Positions 12,090-12,193 of a stretch of 12,193 bases of DNA are shown here, piece by piece; the first letter of the stretch is position 1, and each line of letters starts with the position of its first letter. Source of the DNA: JAGDXZ01 sp049966915 (lineage in GTDB: Archaea; Micrarchaeota; Micrarchaeia; Micrarchaeales; CABMGC01); NCBI GenBank assembly GCA_049966915.1, contig JBMFTS010000019.1, forward strand, positions 1-12,193, in the 5' to 3' direction. The position numbers and the translations under genes are program-made. The notes beneath the pieces were generated by a model. The model saw nothing but the letters and a program-made list of their open reading frames with translations, searched no databases and was not told the origin of the DNA.

Positions 12090-12193
12090 TTACGCCACGC
12101 GGCGGTTCCTGCCAAGGCTGTCGCCGGGTATTGTGTATACGCGCATGCCAGAGCGCGGCGTATAGCCGATGTTGCTCTCGAACAGCTTTGGCT
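12090..12193 (-). CDS. C-terminus of an unidentified protein (partial)
   Basis: A minus-strand frame enters from the right edge and ends with TAA at 12090-12092. The last 33 residues include PKLFESNIGYTPRSG and MRVYTIPGDSLGRNRRVA. Codon use (ATA, AGG, GGC) resembles the neighbours and the frame converges on the DUF99 gene with 33 bp between them. The fragment is too short to name. Confidence 0.55.
   Translation of the reverse strand, partial: PKLFESNIGYTPRSGMRVYTIPGDSLGRNRRVA

Noticed and set aside
1..12193. tRNA, rRNA, CRISPR arrays, insertion sequences and attachment sites
   Set aside because: I looked in all spacers on both strands and saw no cloverleaf-like sequence, no regularly spaced repeats and no transposase or integrase.

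Overview
The window looks like a piece of an archaeal genome, most likely a DPANN-type archaeon such as a Micrarchaeota/ARMAN lineage; the archaeal call is firm and the lineage is an inference. The evidence is the archaeal/eukaryotic-type ribosomal genes (eS19, eL39, eL31), archaeal RNA polymerase subunit Rpo11, PDCD5, TATA boxes about 25 bp upstream of short or absent leaders, GGTGA-type ribosome binding sites, and heavy use of ATA (Ile) and AGG (Arg) codons. It is a draft assembly: two runs of exactly 100 N (4438-4537 and 9712-9811) are placeholder scaffold gaps, and both fall inside genes.

Layout. (1) 1-4596, plus strand, an accessory region: a class II Fic protein with a C-terminal winged helix; an AbiE-type toxin-antitoxin pair in the order toxin-antitoxin, with an inverted repeat over its promoter; a GNAT acetyltransferase; a small cold-shock-domain protein; an intergenic stretch with nested inverted repeats; and an aromatic-rich orphan protein interrupted by the first gap. 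(2) 4597-7734, a surface-sugar group: an FkbM methyltransferase (minus) diverging from a phosphomannomutase/phosphoglucomutase (plus), which converges on a GT4 glycosyltransferase (minus). (3) 7827-9515, a large radical SAM protein with a probable B12-like N-terminal domain and a hydrophobic C-terminal segment (minus). (4) 9640-11086, a conserved archaeal translation operon on the minus strand: eS19, PDCD5, eL39, eL31. The eL31 gene carries an unusual Lys-Ala-Ser repeat tail, in which the second gap sits. (5) 11187-12056, plus strand: Rpo11 and a DUF99 protein, diverging from the ribosomal operon across one symmetric TATA box. (6) 12090-12193, the C-terminus of an unidentified minus-strand gene.

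How the parts fit. The first region is the most novelty-rich: two dormancy or defence-type modules (Fic and AbiE) lie side by side, each with repeat structure in its promoter that suggests autoregulation. The middle genes plausibly serve glycan synthesis or modification: hexose-phosphate interconversion, glycosyl transfer and O-methylation. The right part is housekeeping information processing. No tRNA, rRNA, CRISPR array or insertion sequence was recognised.
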